Assembly (NCBI RefSeq): GCF_000217795.1 | Contig: NC_015681.1 | Span: 186,001-250,000, forward strand | Direction of reading: 5' to 3' | Length of the DNA: 64,000 nt | Source: Thermodesulfatator indicus DSM 15286 | GTDB lineage: Bacteria; Desulfobacterota; Thermodesulfobacteria; Thermodesulfobacteriales; Thermodesulfatatoraceae | Shown: piece by piece, positions 50,948 through 59,599 of the stretch | How the letters are laid out: each line of letters opens with the position of its first letter | Numbering within the stretch: position 1 is the stretch's first letter | The notes under the pieces: generated by a model | Seen by the model: the letters and a program-made list of their open reading frames with translations, nothing else | What the model was told of the DNA's origin: nothing | Database searches by the model: none | Translations under genes and position numbers: made by a program

Positions 50948-51940
50948 ATGAAGCGTTCTCTTTATATTTTCAACCCTGGCCATATTAAACGAGAAGGGAA
51001 TACCTTGGTTTTCATAAGCCGGGACGGAAAAAAGGCTCTGCCGATTGAAACCATAGATAGCCTATACGTCTTTGCCGAGGTAACTTTCAATAAAAAACTT
51101 TTAGAATTTCTGAGTCAGAAAAAAATTCCGGTCCATTTCTTCAACTACTTTGAGTATTACGTGGGCTCGTATTACCCGAGGGAATACATGAATTCCGGCC
51201 TGATTACCTTACGTCAGGCGGAGTATTACCTTAACCGAGAGTGGCGCCTTGGTCTGGCCCGGGCCTTTGTTTATGGTGCTCTGGCCAATATGCTCTTCAA
51301 CTTACGCACTTATTCTTCAAGAGGAAAAGAGCTTGCCAGCCGCATTGCCGATCTTGAAAAAATTATAGCGAGATTAAACGAAGCACAAAATTCAGCGGAA
51401 CTTATGGCTTTGGAGGGCCAGGCCCGCCAGAGTTATTATCAGGCTTTTGATGTAATTTTAGCTAACCCGGATTTTTCTTTTGAGGTAAGGACGCGCAGGC
51501 CACCTGCCAATCGCCTGAATGCTTTGATTTCCTTTGGCAACTCGCTTATTTATGTAACGGCTCTTTCGGAGATCTACCGCACCCATCTTGACCCCCGGAT
51601 TGGCTATCTCCACGAAACTAACCAGCGTTCTTTTACCTTGAACCTGGATCTAGCCGAAATTTTTAAACCTTTAATTGTTGACCGCGTAATCTTTAGCCTA
51701 ATCAACCGCAGTGAAATTAAGCCCGAAGATTTTACCGAGGAAATGGACGGTATTTATCTCAAAGATAAAGGAACTAAGAAATTCCTTGAAGCTTATGAGA
51801 AGCGTCTTTCAGAAACTATTATGCACAAGGGCCTTGGGCGCAAAGTTTCTTATCGGCGGCTCATCAGGCTTGAATGTTACAAACTTTATCGCCATTTTCT
51901 GGGAGATGAACTTTATAAGCCCTATGTGAGGACGCGCTGA
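50948..51940 (+). CDS. cas1: CRISPR adaptation integrase Cas1
   Basis: Cas1 joins new spacers to the leader end of the array. The 330-residue protein is of I-B type. The metal site is complete: E156 (ALEGQARQSYY), H222 (GYLHETNQRS) and D234 (TLNLDLAEIF). The start MKRSLYIFNPGHIKREGNTL is family-typical. It overlaps cas2 by one base. Confidence 0.97.
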   Translation: MKRSLYIFNPGHIKREGNTLVFISRDGKKALPIETIDSLYVFAEVTFNKKLLEFLSQKKIPVHFFNYFEYYVGSYYPREYMNSGLITLRQAEYYLNREWRLGLARAFVYGALANMLFNLRTYSSRGKELASRIADLEKIIARLNEAQNSAELMALEGQARQSYYQAFDVILANPDFSFEVRTRRPPANRLNALISFGNSLIYVTALSEIYRTHLDPRIGYLHETNQRSFTLNLDLAEIFKPLIVDRVIFSLINRSEIKPEDFTEEMDGIYLKDKGTKKFLEAYEKRLSETIMHKGLGRKVSYRRLIRLECYKLYRHFLGDELYKPYVRTR

Positions 51941-52206
51941 TGTTCGTAATTTTGGTTTACGATGCCGGCGAAAAGAGAGTGCAGAAGTTTCATAAGGCCT
52001 GTAAAAAATTTCTCCACTGGGTGCAGCTTTCCGTATTTGAGGGAGAATTAAGCAAGGCCCAGCTTGAACAGCTAAAATTTGAGCTAAAAGCCCTCATGAA
52101 ACCTGAAGAAGACTCGGTGATTATTTATACTTTCCGCACCCGGCACTACTTTTCGCGAGAGGTAATGGGTAAAAAGAAAGGAGACCCTGACAGCATTTTC
52201 GTTTAG
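51940..52206 (+). CDS. cas2: CRISPR adaptation protein Cas2
   Basis: Cas2 is the ferredoxin-fold dimer bridging two Cas1 dimers in the integrase complex. The 88-residue protein has ILVYDAGEKRVQKFHKACKK with conserved D8, and TFRTRHYFSREVMGKKKG near the C-terminus. It is the last cas gene before the leader and array, in the expected order and orientation. Confidence 0.95.
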   Translation: MFVILVYDAGEKRVQKFHKACKKFLHWVQLSVFEGELSKAQLEQLKFELKALMKPEEDSVIIYTFRTRHYFSREVMGKKKGDPDSIFV

Positions 52207-52339
52207 CCTCTCCAGCCGCCGGACGGCCGAGTATTTTTGCACTACTAGGGGTTAAGCGGCTAAAACGCAACTTTCGGAAGAATTGACTTTTCCTGAAACC
52301 CTTGGTATTTAAGTCTAAAATGCTCTTTGAACTGATTGG
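52207..52339 (+). promoter_or_regulatory. CRISPR leader
   Basis: The 133 bases between cas2 and the first repeat contain a promoter-like pair, TTGACT (52283-52288) and TATTTA (52306-52311), with 17-base spacing. Transcription would start just before the first repeat. A GCCG/CGGC hairpin near 52220 may end the cas2 transcript. The leader-proximal spacers are the newest, by the usual rule. Confidence 0.75.
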
Positions 52340-55300
52340 GTTCACAGCCTAACTAAAAGGAATGGAAACCTAACTCTACTTTCTTTTTCCCCTGCTGTTT
52401 TGTAGGTTCACAGCCTAACTAAAAGGAATGGAAACTTATTTTGTAACTTTTCTTGTATCTCATCCCAACCAGTTCACAGCCTAACTAAAAGGAATGGAAA
52501 CAAAATCCTTGATAAATTCCTGCTGCTATTCTTCTTAGGTTCACAGCCTAACTAAAAGGAATGGAAACAACAATTAAAAAATTCTCCTGCTCTTTCCCCT
52601 CCAGCGTTCACAGCCTAACTAAAAGGAATGGAAACGAAGGTTATAGAGCTTTGATTTCTTTAGTTAAACAGGGTTCACAGCCTAACTAAAAGGAATGGAA
52701 ACTTAGATTTAAAAATTAAGGTAGCAGTTAAAGAAGGAGTTCACAGCCTAACTAAAAGGAATGGAAACTGGGCAACAAATATTTATAAAATCACGCCCCA
52801 CATTGTTCACAGCCTAACTAAAAGGAATGGAAACATAGAATACAGCTAAGAAGAATAGCAGCAGGAATTTGTTCACAGCCTAACTAAAAGGAATGGAAAC
52901 GGGCTTTAAGAGAAGACTTTGGAAAAGTGGTTGGAGGTTCACAGCCTAACTAAAAGGAATGGAAACAAGTCTCAAATATTTAATGCAGTTAGCACAGTAT
53001 TTGGTTCACAGCCTAACTAAAAGGAATGGAAACTTCCCTTAGAGGGACAGGTTATGTGGTAATAAAATCCTGTTCACAGCCTAACTAAAAGGAATGGAAA
53101 CCTAACAAAATCTCTCCACTTTCTCATAAAAACCTCCGTTCACAGCCTAACTAAAAGGAATGGAAACATAGACATAAGTGCGTGGGGGACATACCCATTT
53201 GCGTGTTCACAGCCTAACTAAAAGGAATGGAAACGACTGATGGAACATACGGCCTCCATTCAAGCTCTCCCGTTCACAGCCTAACTAAAAGGAATGGAAA
53301 CGGGGGTGTGGGTGAGGAAAATAGAAAAAAGAGTACTGGTTCACAGCCTAACTAAAAGGAATGGAAACCAAGAACTTATACTTTTTAGGAAAATGTTTCT
53401 TAGCAGTTCACAGCCTAACTAAAAGGAATGGAAACTCATTATTGAGGCTGACACAGCACGATGCGAAAGCCCGTTCACAGCCTAACTAAAAGGAATGGAA
53501 ACTCTTCCTGCTTTTTGGTTTTTGGATATTTTTGGTTACCGTTCACAGCCTAACTAAAAGGAATGGAAACCGATTTCCGCGGCTCTAATACTCCATGGCG
53601 GAGCATGTTCACAGCCTAACTAAAAGGAATGGAAACGGTAGCGTTCAAGGGCTGTTGCGTCAAAGCCTTGCTCGTTCACAGCCTAACTAAAAGGAATGGA
53701 AACGTGCGTAACGCCTGAACATTTACCCTGGCATCTGCACAGTTCACAGCCTAACTAAAAGGAATGGAAACTTGATATTATTAGTGAAAATCCTTACTCA
53801 TTGACTCGTTCACAGCCTAACTAAAAGGAATGGAAACATATCCAATAGTTATTATTCCTATGACTTCATCTCACGTTCACAGCCTAACTAAAAGGAATGG
53901 AAACATGGCAAAATAACGGGCCGCCCTTTCTGCAGCCAGAGTGTTCACAGCCTAACTAAAAGGAATGGAAACTTACCTAACCTCTATAAATTTTAGCTTG
54001 AACGAAGTAGTTCACAGCCTAACTAAAAGGAATGGAAACATTAAACTAATTTGGTTAGCAAGAAAACACACCACAGTTCACAGCCTAACTAAAAGGAATG
54101 GAAACTAATCATATTCAGATAAGGCCTCTAACAAAGGAACTAGTTCACAGCCTAACTAAAAGGAATGGAAACTTTGGTGGCCGTCATACCCTCCGACTAT
54201 TTTCACTTTGTTCACAGCCTAACTAAAAGGAATGGAAACTAAAATGTTTTATCCCCTGCCTAATAGTTCCCTTGAGTTCACAGCCTAACTAAAAGGAATG
54301 GAAACAAGCTAAACTTCGGGACTTGTGAAATAGTCATATCGAGTTCACAGCCTAACTAAAAGGAATGGAAACTTTCTTCTATGCTCCGCATTATTTATCC
54401 TCCAATAAAGTTCACAGCCTAACTAAAAGGAATGGAAACTCGCCACCAGCCCGGATAATACGGGCATTCTTCTAGCGTTCACAGCCTAACTAAAAGGAAT
54501 GGAAACTCGCCACCAGCCCGGATAATACGGGCATTCTTCTAGCGTTCACAGCCTAACTAAAAGGAATGGAAACTTTTGCCATCGGTCAGGTGCCGGTGGC
54601 CGTCCAGGTAGTTCACAGCCTAACTAAAAGGAATGGAAACTAAACTCTGCTTTGGTTAACCCTAGGCCCGCCTTTACGTTCACAGCCTAACTAAAAGGAA
54701 TGGAAACTTACCAGACTTTTGGTTAATATTATTAAGCTCGTTCTGTTCACAGCCTAACTAAAAGGAATGGAAACAAAGATTGAGCATCAACAGCGTTAAT
54801 AATAATGTTGTGTTCACAGCCTAACTAAAAGGAATGGAAACCTTTATTGGTAAAATTATCAATTGTAGAGGAATTGAGTTCACAGCCTAACTAAAAGGAA
54901 TGGAAACGAAGGACAATGCAAATAATACTAACCGAGAAACCAAGGTTCACAGCCTAACTAAAAGGAATGGAAACCTAAACCTTCTGCACTTCTTTGAATT
55001 AAAGCCACTGGGTTCACAGCCTAACTAAAAGGAATGGAAACGATATGGTAATGGAGAAATGAAAACAACAGCGTATTTGTTCACAGCCTAACTAAAAGGA
55101 ATGGAAACAGCATTTTGGTGAGGAATTTGAGCGTTATATGGGAGTGTTCACAGCCTAACTAAAAGGAATGGAAACTTTTATTATTCATTTCCCCCTTTTT
55201 CTATGTATTCTTGTTCACAGCCTAACTAAAAGGAATGGAAACTTTTATTATTCATTTCCCCCTTTTTCTATGTATTCTTGTTCACAGCCTAACTAAAAGG

Positions 55301-56233
55301 AATGGAAACTAATCCCACCGGAGTGGTTCCGGTTCAGCAATGCATAGTTCACAGCCTAACTAAAAGGAATGGAAACGCGAAACGTCTGGCTTCAAGAGGG
55401 GACAACCTGATTCGGTTCACAGCCTAACTAAAAGGAATGGAAACTCGGCACCCACGAGGCAGGAATCTGGCGAAGAGTCGGGTTCACAGCCTAACTAAAA
55501 GGAATGGAAACAGCATTTTGGTGAGGAATTTGAGCGTTATATGGGAGTGTTCACAGCCTAACTAAAAGGAATGGAAACAAAAGCTTGAGGTAAAACTGGA
55601 AGAAGTCTTCCCTCAGGTTCACAGCCTAACTAAAAGGAATGGAAACAGTACTAACTAACTACTTTCTTAATACTTAACTAATAGTTCACAGCCTAACTAA
55701 AAGGAATGGAAACACCTCATTTCCGAGAGCCTTAGCAATGGCACTTTTACCGTTCACAGCCTAACTAAAAGGAATGGAAACACCTCATTTCCGAGAGCCT
55801 TAGCAATGGCACTTTTACCGTTCACAGCCTAACTAAAAGGAATGGAAACGGTAAAATTTCTTTGTTACGCATATTCACAATCCTCGTTCACAGCCTAACT
55901 AAAAGGAATGGAAACCTGGATCGGCCTATCGATGTAATTTTTGGTGCCTTAGTGTTCACAGCCTAACTAAAAGGAATGGAAACTCGTCCATGAGGGCTGG
56001 CACGACCGAAACGCTTCGAGGTTCACAGCCTAACTAAAAGGAATGGAAACTTTGAACGAGCTCATGCGGAGGTTCAAAGGGAAGGAGTTCACAGCCTAAC
56101 TAAAAGGAATGGAAACTTTGAACGAGCTCATGCGGAGGTTCAAAGGGAAGGAGTTCACAGCCTAACTAAAAGGAATGGAAACTGGCCTTACGATAACGGA
56201 AGGCGGCTCTGAGAGAGGGTTCACAGCCTAACT
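52340..56233 (+). CRISPR. CRISPR array, 58 complete 30-nt repeats and 58 spacers, ending in a split repeat
   Basis: The repeat is 30 nt, starts GTTCACAGCC and ends GGAATGGAAAC, the type I-B/III thermophile ending. I counted 58 complete repeats from 52340, then half a repeat at 56219-56233, with spacers of about 36-38 nt. Repeats are almost invariant. Four spacers are tandemly duplicated (54440/54508, 55176/55243, 55714/55782, 56051/56118 as starts), and one recurs apart (55109 and 55512). Spacers at 52502 and 52835 overlap on opposite strands. The reading direction from cas2 and the leader is plus. Confidence 0.97.
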
Positions 56234-56244
56234 ACTAAGGGGAG

Positions 56245-56409
56245 CACTAAATAGGCGACAATTGAGTCATTTTGCGAGCGAAGCGAAGCAATCCCTGAGA
56301 CTGCTTCGACCTCTAACGAGGCCTCGCAGTGACAGCGAAGGTTACTTTGCTTTAGCGATTATGTAAGCGGCGATACTTTGTCGTGTAAAACACACTCGGA
56401 TTAATATTA
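56245..56409. repeat. Short composite REP-like element (165 bp), copy A
   Basis: Starts CACTAAATAGGCGACAATTG and ends GATTAATATTA. It is 165 bp long and differs from the copy at 60383-60547 at only about five positions without gaps. Inside, TGCGAG...CGAAGCA can pair with TGCTTCG...CTCGCA. GGGAGCACT occurs at its left and right borders (56240 and 56412), perhaps marking its insertion. Confidence 0.8.
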
Positions 56410-56647
56410 CTGGGAGCACTTTTTAGGTGACACTCAGGCCTCATGATTACAAGCTTTTAGAAGCTGAAAATGTCATATATTTGATGACCCCATCCTGTGA
56501 AAACATCGACCAATAACCACCAACTCTAGTTCAAGAGAGATTCCTGTGCGTGGTCAAAGCCTACAATTTGTTGTGCCTGCTGGTGGTCGGTCAGGTTAAT
56601 ATCGCGCTCTTTGGCTTCAGTGGGGGCTACGACCTTACCTCGCTGTT

Positions 56648-57901
56648 TTATGCCGCTACCACTTTATACCCAAGTCTTTCTGCTTCTTCTTTTATTTTTG
56701 TCAATAATCTCTCCCTATTTATCTGCTTCAGATGATTTGCCCCTAATTCCCTGTATTCCTGACCCTCTTTGATGATAAAATACACCGCTTTCAATATCTT
56801 ATGCGCTATGGCCCCTATGGCTTTCTTAGGCCCTCGACGAGCACGAAGTTGCCTATATTTTGCCGCATAATATGTCCCTTTCTTCCTCGTGGCCGCCCAA
56901 GACACCTCTATCAAAACGCTTCTTAAAGGATGTTTCTTTACCGGGCTCTTGCCGCTAATCCTCTTTCCTCCACTTTCGTTATTCCCTGGACAAACTCCTG
57001 CCCAACTGGCTAGCGCCCTCTCATTTGGAAAACTTCTCAGATCCGGCCCTACTTCTGCCAAAATAGCTCGCGCTGAAACTTCACTTACTCCTGGTATCCC
57101 TTTTAATCTCTCTATTAAATCTTCATGGTGTCTCATTACTTCCTTGATCCTTATATCCATAATCCCTATCTCTTTTTCCAGAGTCTCTATTATGCTTAAG
57201 AGCGAATGCAAAAGAAAACGATGATGCTCTTCGAAAAAGCCACAAATAGAGCGATAGAGCTCTTCTACTTTCTTCTTAAGTTTCCCTTTAGCACAAGCCC
57301 TAACTTCTTCAAGGCTAGGCTTGGGGGTCTCTAAAAGTAATCTCATGATTTGACGACCTGTTTCCCCAAACAAATCTGAAACTACATTGTCTAGCTTAAT
57401 ATTTGCTGATTCAAAAAGCTTTTGAACTCTTTTCTTATAATCAGCAAGCGTTTTGACATGTTTCTGTCTAAGTCGTACTAGCTCTCTCCAGAAACGAACT
57501 TGTTTTGGGGGAATATAACTTGCCCGTAGCAGACCTACACGAAGTAATTCTGCTAACCAGCGGCTGTCTGAGACATCCGTCTTTCGTCCAGGGACATTTT
57601 TGATATGCCTGGCATTGACTAAGATCACTTCCACATAGCCTTCTAAAATATTGTGTATAGGCTGCCAGTAAACACCTGTGCTTTCCATGGCTACAATGGG
57701 ACAATCTTTTTCGATCAGCCATTCTCTCAGGGCTATAAGATCGTCGGTAAAAGTTTCAAATTCTCGAACTTCGACTTCTATAGAACCATCAGGAAGAGTC
57801 TTTAGGATACATGCTGAGACGAAACGCTTATGAACGTCAAGGCCACAACAAATGGGATGAATAATTCTTAAAACCTGGTTATTTTCTTTTTCAGGAGCCA
57901 T
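56648..57901 (-). CDS. IS110-family transposase (DEDD type)
   Basis: ATG 57901 has AAGGAGGT upstream and gives 417 residues. The RuvC-like domain has the four acids: CCGLDVHKRFVSACIL, VAMESTGVYW and RKTDVSDSRWLAEL. The C-terminal Transposase_20 region, with PGVSEVSARAILAEVGPDLR and the catalytic Ser region GNNESGGKRISG, is intact, so the element may be active. The longer non-coding side is downstream of the gene, as in the IS1111 subgroup, where the bridge RNA lies at that end; 56412-56647 is the place to look. Confidence 0.9.
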   Translation of the reverse strand: MAPEKENNQVLRIIHPICCGLDVHKRFVSACILKTLPDGSIEVEVREFETFTDDLIALREWLIEKDCPIVAMESTGVYWQPIHNILEGYVEVILVNARHIKNVPGRKTDVSDSRWLAELLRVGLLRASYIPPKQVRFWRELVRLRQKHVKTLADYKKRVQKLFESANIKLDNVVSDLFGETGRQIMRLLLETPKPSLEEVRACAKGKLKKKVEELYRSICGFFEEHHRFLLHSLLSIIETLEKEIGIMDIRIKEVMRHHEDLIERLKGIPGVSEVSARAILAEVGPDLRSFPNERALASWAGVCPGNNESGGKRISGKSPVKKHPLRSVLIEVSWAATRKKGTYYAAKYRQLRARRGPKKAIGAIAHKILKAVYFIIKEGQEYRELGANHLKQINRERLLTKIKEEAERLGYKVVAA

Positions 57902-58012
57902 GGGTATATACCTCCTTTTTAAAGACTTTTTGAAGCAACAAAATATCCATGGCTCCTCTCTTTTCAATGTTTTCATGCCTTCGTTGTGCCCCTTTGGGGC
58001 ATGGAGGTTAAT

Positions 58013-58027
58013 AAAAGGAATGGAAAC
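58013..58027 (+). CRISPR. Right half of the repeat split by the IS110 element
   Basis: AAAAGGAATGGAAAC is identical to the last 15 bases of the array repeat. Preceding bases GGTTAAT are close to the repeat's CCTAACT but not identical, so the IS boundary lies within a few bases of 58012. Confidence 0.8.
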
Positions 58028-58094
58028 TGCGTTCTGAAATTTCGCGTAGCGCCTCCTTAACACCCTTGTCATCCACTTTCATCTTGATGTCCAT
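58028..58094 (-). pseudogene. Start of a phage-like gene cut off by the repeat remnant
   Basis: On the minus strand, ATG 58094 (AGGATAAGGGG upstream) begins MDIKMKVDDKGVKEALREIS and runs straight into the half repeat at 58027, so only about 22 codons remain. The helix-rich start recalls HK97 gp10-type phage morphogenesis proteins; this is a weak similarity from memory. The fragment occupies the place where a spacer would be expected but is much longer than one. Confidence 0.4.
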
Positions 58095-58118
58095 CGTAAA
58101 ACCCCTTATCCTGAATTT

Positions 58119-58213
58119 GGGCCTATGGCAAAATCCCCCGGCGATATGCTGAGCGTGTCCCGGCACGCAAAAAGTTCCGTCGGCGGGGCGAGGGGGGTCC
58201 GCCGCATAGGCCC
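58119..58213 (-). ncRNA. Structured element A (about 95 nt, paired ends)
   Basis: The ends GGGCCTATG and CATAGGCCC are perfectly complementary. On the minus strand the inside has GGACCCCC, a GCGTG...CACGC hairpin and GCCGGGGGATTT, in the same order as in element B. Two copies with covarying ends suggest a conserved RNA (or single-strand DNA) fold. Rfam identity is unknown to me. Confidence 0.5.
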
Positions 58214-58266
58214 CAGGGGAGCCCGGGGACTCCCCGCTTACTTTCCTAAAGTTCATCCTTGAGCAC

Positions 58267-58296
58267 GTTCACATCCTAACTAAAAGAAATGGAAAC
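58267..58296 (+). CRISPR. Isolated relic repeat beyond the IS110 element
   Basis: All 30 bases are present, with two differences from the consensus (CACAT for CACAG and AAAGAAATGG for AAAGGAATGG). It lies 239 bases after the split repeat, far more than a normal spacer. It shows the array once extended at least this far. Confidence 0.9.
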
Positions 58297-58300
58297 AAGT

Positions 58301-58403
58301 TAGGCCCTGGCAACGCGGTAAATCCCCCGGCCGTGCTTCCACGCCTCGTTGAGGCGTGTCAGAGAGCTCAGGAGGAGGCATGGGGGTCCCTCCCCAGGGC
58401 CTA
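58301..58403 (-). ncRNA. Structured element B (about 103 nt, paired ends)
   Basis: TAGGCCCTGG and CCAGGGCCTA close the element. On the minus strand GGGACCCCC, ACACGCCT...AGGCGTG and GGCCGGGGGATTT follow, matching element A in order. It starts four bases after the relic repeat. The similarity is in short blocks with different loops, as for a folded RNA. Confidence 0.5.
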
Positions 58404-58432
58404 TTTATCTTTTCAAAACCTATAAATGGGGG

Positions 58433-58730
58433 CTTTAAATAGTGACAAAAACACAGTATCTTGCGAGCGAAGCAATCCCTGTCGCGAGGCGACTTATTCG
58501 CTGTGGCGATCTCTATTTCTGAGACTGCTTCGTCGTGCTCGTGCGCTCCTCGCAGTGACAAATGGGCTGTTATTGCGAGCCAAAGTGGAGAAGCAATCTC
58601 CATGCTCTTCGGTAAAGATTACCTCGTCGGCACTTCGTGCCTCCTCGTAATGCCCCAGTCAAGTCAATTAGCTACAGCTACTCCGTAACCTTGTGGACAC
58701 TGGGTCGTGTAAAAACGCTCGGATTAATAA
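58433..58730. repeat. Composite REP-like element, long form
   Basis: It opens CTTTAAATAGTGAC and closes GTCGTGTAAAAACGCTCGGA, then TTAATA. Inside are GCTTCGTCGTGCTCGTGCGC, CTCGCAGTGACAAATGGG and GGCACTTCGTGCCTCC modules, as in the copy at 44045. No gene is supported between 58028 and 58892. Confidence 0.75.
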
Positions 58731-58817
58731 CTACAAGAAACGCCCTTCGAAGATCTATTAGAACCTCTATTCACCAACTGACTAATTCTGGTCTAAGAGG
58801 TTTTTTATTAAAACTTA

Positions 58818-58845
58818 TTGACAAATAGCTAAATAGCTATATATT
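58818..58845 (+). promoter_or_regulatory. Promoter of the FmdE-like gene
   Basis: TTGACA (58818-58823) and TATATT (58840-58845) are 16 bases apart. The spacer contains two tandem copies of AAATAGCT, a possible operator. The gene starts about 48 bases downstream with a GGGGAGG ribosome site. Confidence 0.75.
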
Positions 58846-58892
58846 TGCACGCAATTGAGAATCTTTATTAATAGAATAGAGGGGAGGTTTAT

Positions 58893-59516
58893 ATGGCCTT
58901 AGAGATCAAAGATCCAGAGTTAGCCGAAATGTTTGCCCACGGTGTGTATTTTCACGGACACCTTTGTCCGGCCATGCCTATGGGGCTTCGGGCCGGACTT
59001 ATTGCGCGCAAACGCCTTGGAGTAGAAAGGGCCAAGAGTAAGGAGCTCATGTTACTTTCTGAGACCGGCACCGGCCATCTCATGCAGTGTTTCCTAGACG
59101 GGGTGATGATGGCCACGGGGTGTACCTACGGCAAAGGGAACTGTCAAAAACTCTATTACAACAAGATGGCCTTTGTTCTGATTGATGTAGTAGAAGAGAA
59201 GGCCGTGCGGGTGGCGGTGAGGGCAGAATTCATCAAACATGCCTTAGAGCATTCGCCTTTTATGAAGAAACGCCAAGAGGGTATCCCTCCGGAGATGATC
59301 GAACCAGAGATTGCCGAGGCCGCGGTGAATAAGGTCTTGACCATGCCTGAAGAGGAACTCTTTAACATTAGTGATGTTTATGATTATCACTATGTTTACG
59401 CCCAAGAGGGCCCTCCAGAATTTTGTACCTCCTGTGGTGAGGTAGTCTTTGGGAGCAAGGCCCGGGTCAAAAAGGGGAAGATCTACTGTATACCGTGTAG
59501 TGGCTACAAAGATTGA
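58893..59516 (+). CDS. FmdE-family protein (formylmethanofuran dehydrogenase subunit E-like)
   Basis: The 207-residue protein has the FmdE core (FAHGVYFHGHLCPAMPMGLR; GCTYGKGNCQKLYYNKMAFV), where the Cys/His cluster may bind metal. A C-terminal zinc ribbon follows (FCTSCGEVVFGSKARVKKGK, then CIPC). FmdE proteins accompany molybdenum/tungsten enzymes, but isolated bacterial members have no proven role; a part in metal or pterin handling is a guess. It is a single gene with its own promoter and terminator. Confidence 0.88.
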   Translation: MALEIKDPELAEMFAHGVYFHGHLCPAMPMGLRAGLIARKRLGVERAKSKELMLLSETGTGHLMQCFLDGVMMATGCTYGKGNCQKLYYNKMAFVLIDVVEEKAVRVAVRAEFIKHALEHSPFMKKRQEGIPPEMIEPEIAEAAVNKVLTMPEEELFNISDVYDYHYVYAQEGPPEFCTSCGEVVFGSKARVKKGKIYCIPCSGYKD

Positions 59517-59546
59517 TATACGAGGCTTTGAGGTAAGCGCATTCAA

Positions 59547-59582
59547 AGGGGACGGGCTAGAGCTTGTCCCCTCTAAATTTTT
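59547..59582 (+). terminator. Terminator after the FmdE-like gene
   Basis: AGGGGAC...GTCCCCT forms a long stem extended by GGGCT/AGCTT with two G-T pairs, followed by a T-rich tract. It ends 17 bases before the next start, so tauE must use read-through or a promoter that overlaps it. Confidence 0.8.
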
Positions 59583-59599
59583 GTACACATGAGGCAGAG

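Larger units (their letters stand above)
56234..58012 (-). mobile_element. IS110-family insertion that splits a CRISPR repeat
   Basis: The half repeat GTTCACAGCCTAACT ends at 56233, and the other half, AAAAGGAATGGAAAC, appears at 58013-58027. The 1.78-kb insert holds one transposase gene (minus strand), 110 bases before its start and about 410 bases after its end. The latter includes a REP-like element. IS110 elements make no inverted ends or target copies and choose targets with a bridge RNA, so an insertion inside a repeat is plausible. Exact ends are uncertain by a few bases. Confidence 0.75.

Noticed and set aside
52907-52936. Spacer 9 shares a 15-base run (TTTAAGAGAAGACTT) with cas3 near 47617
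   Set aside because: Only 15 of about 36 bases match and the rest is unrelated, so self-targeting is not supported.
56219-56242. Reading the last partial repeat as an ordinary degenerate array end
   Set aside because: The missing half appears exactly at 58013-58027 and another repeat follows at 58267, so a split by insertion explains it better.
58008-58256. Full 82-residue minus-strand frame starting at 58256
   Set aside because: Most of it passes through structured element A; only the segment from ATG 58094, with a ribosome site, looks like a gene start.
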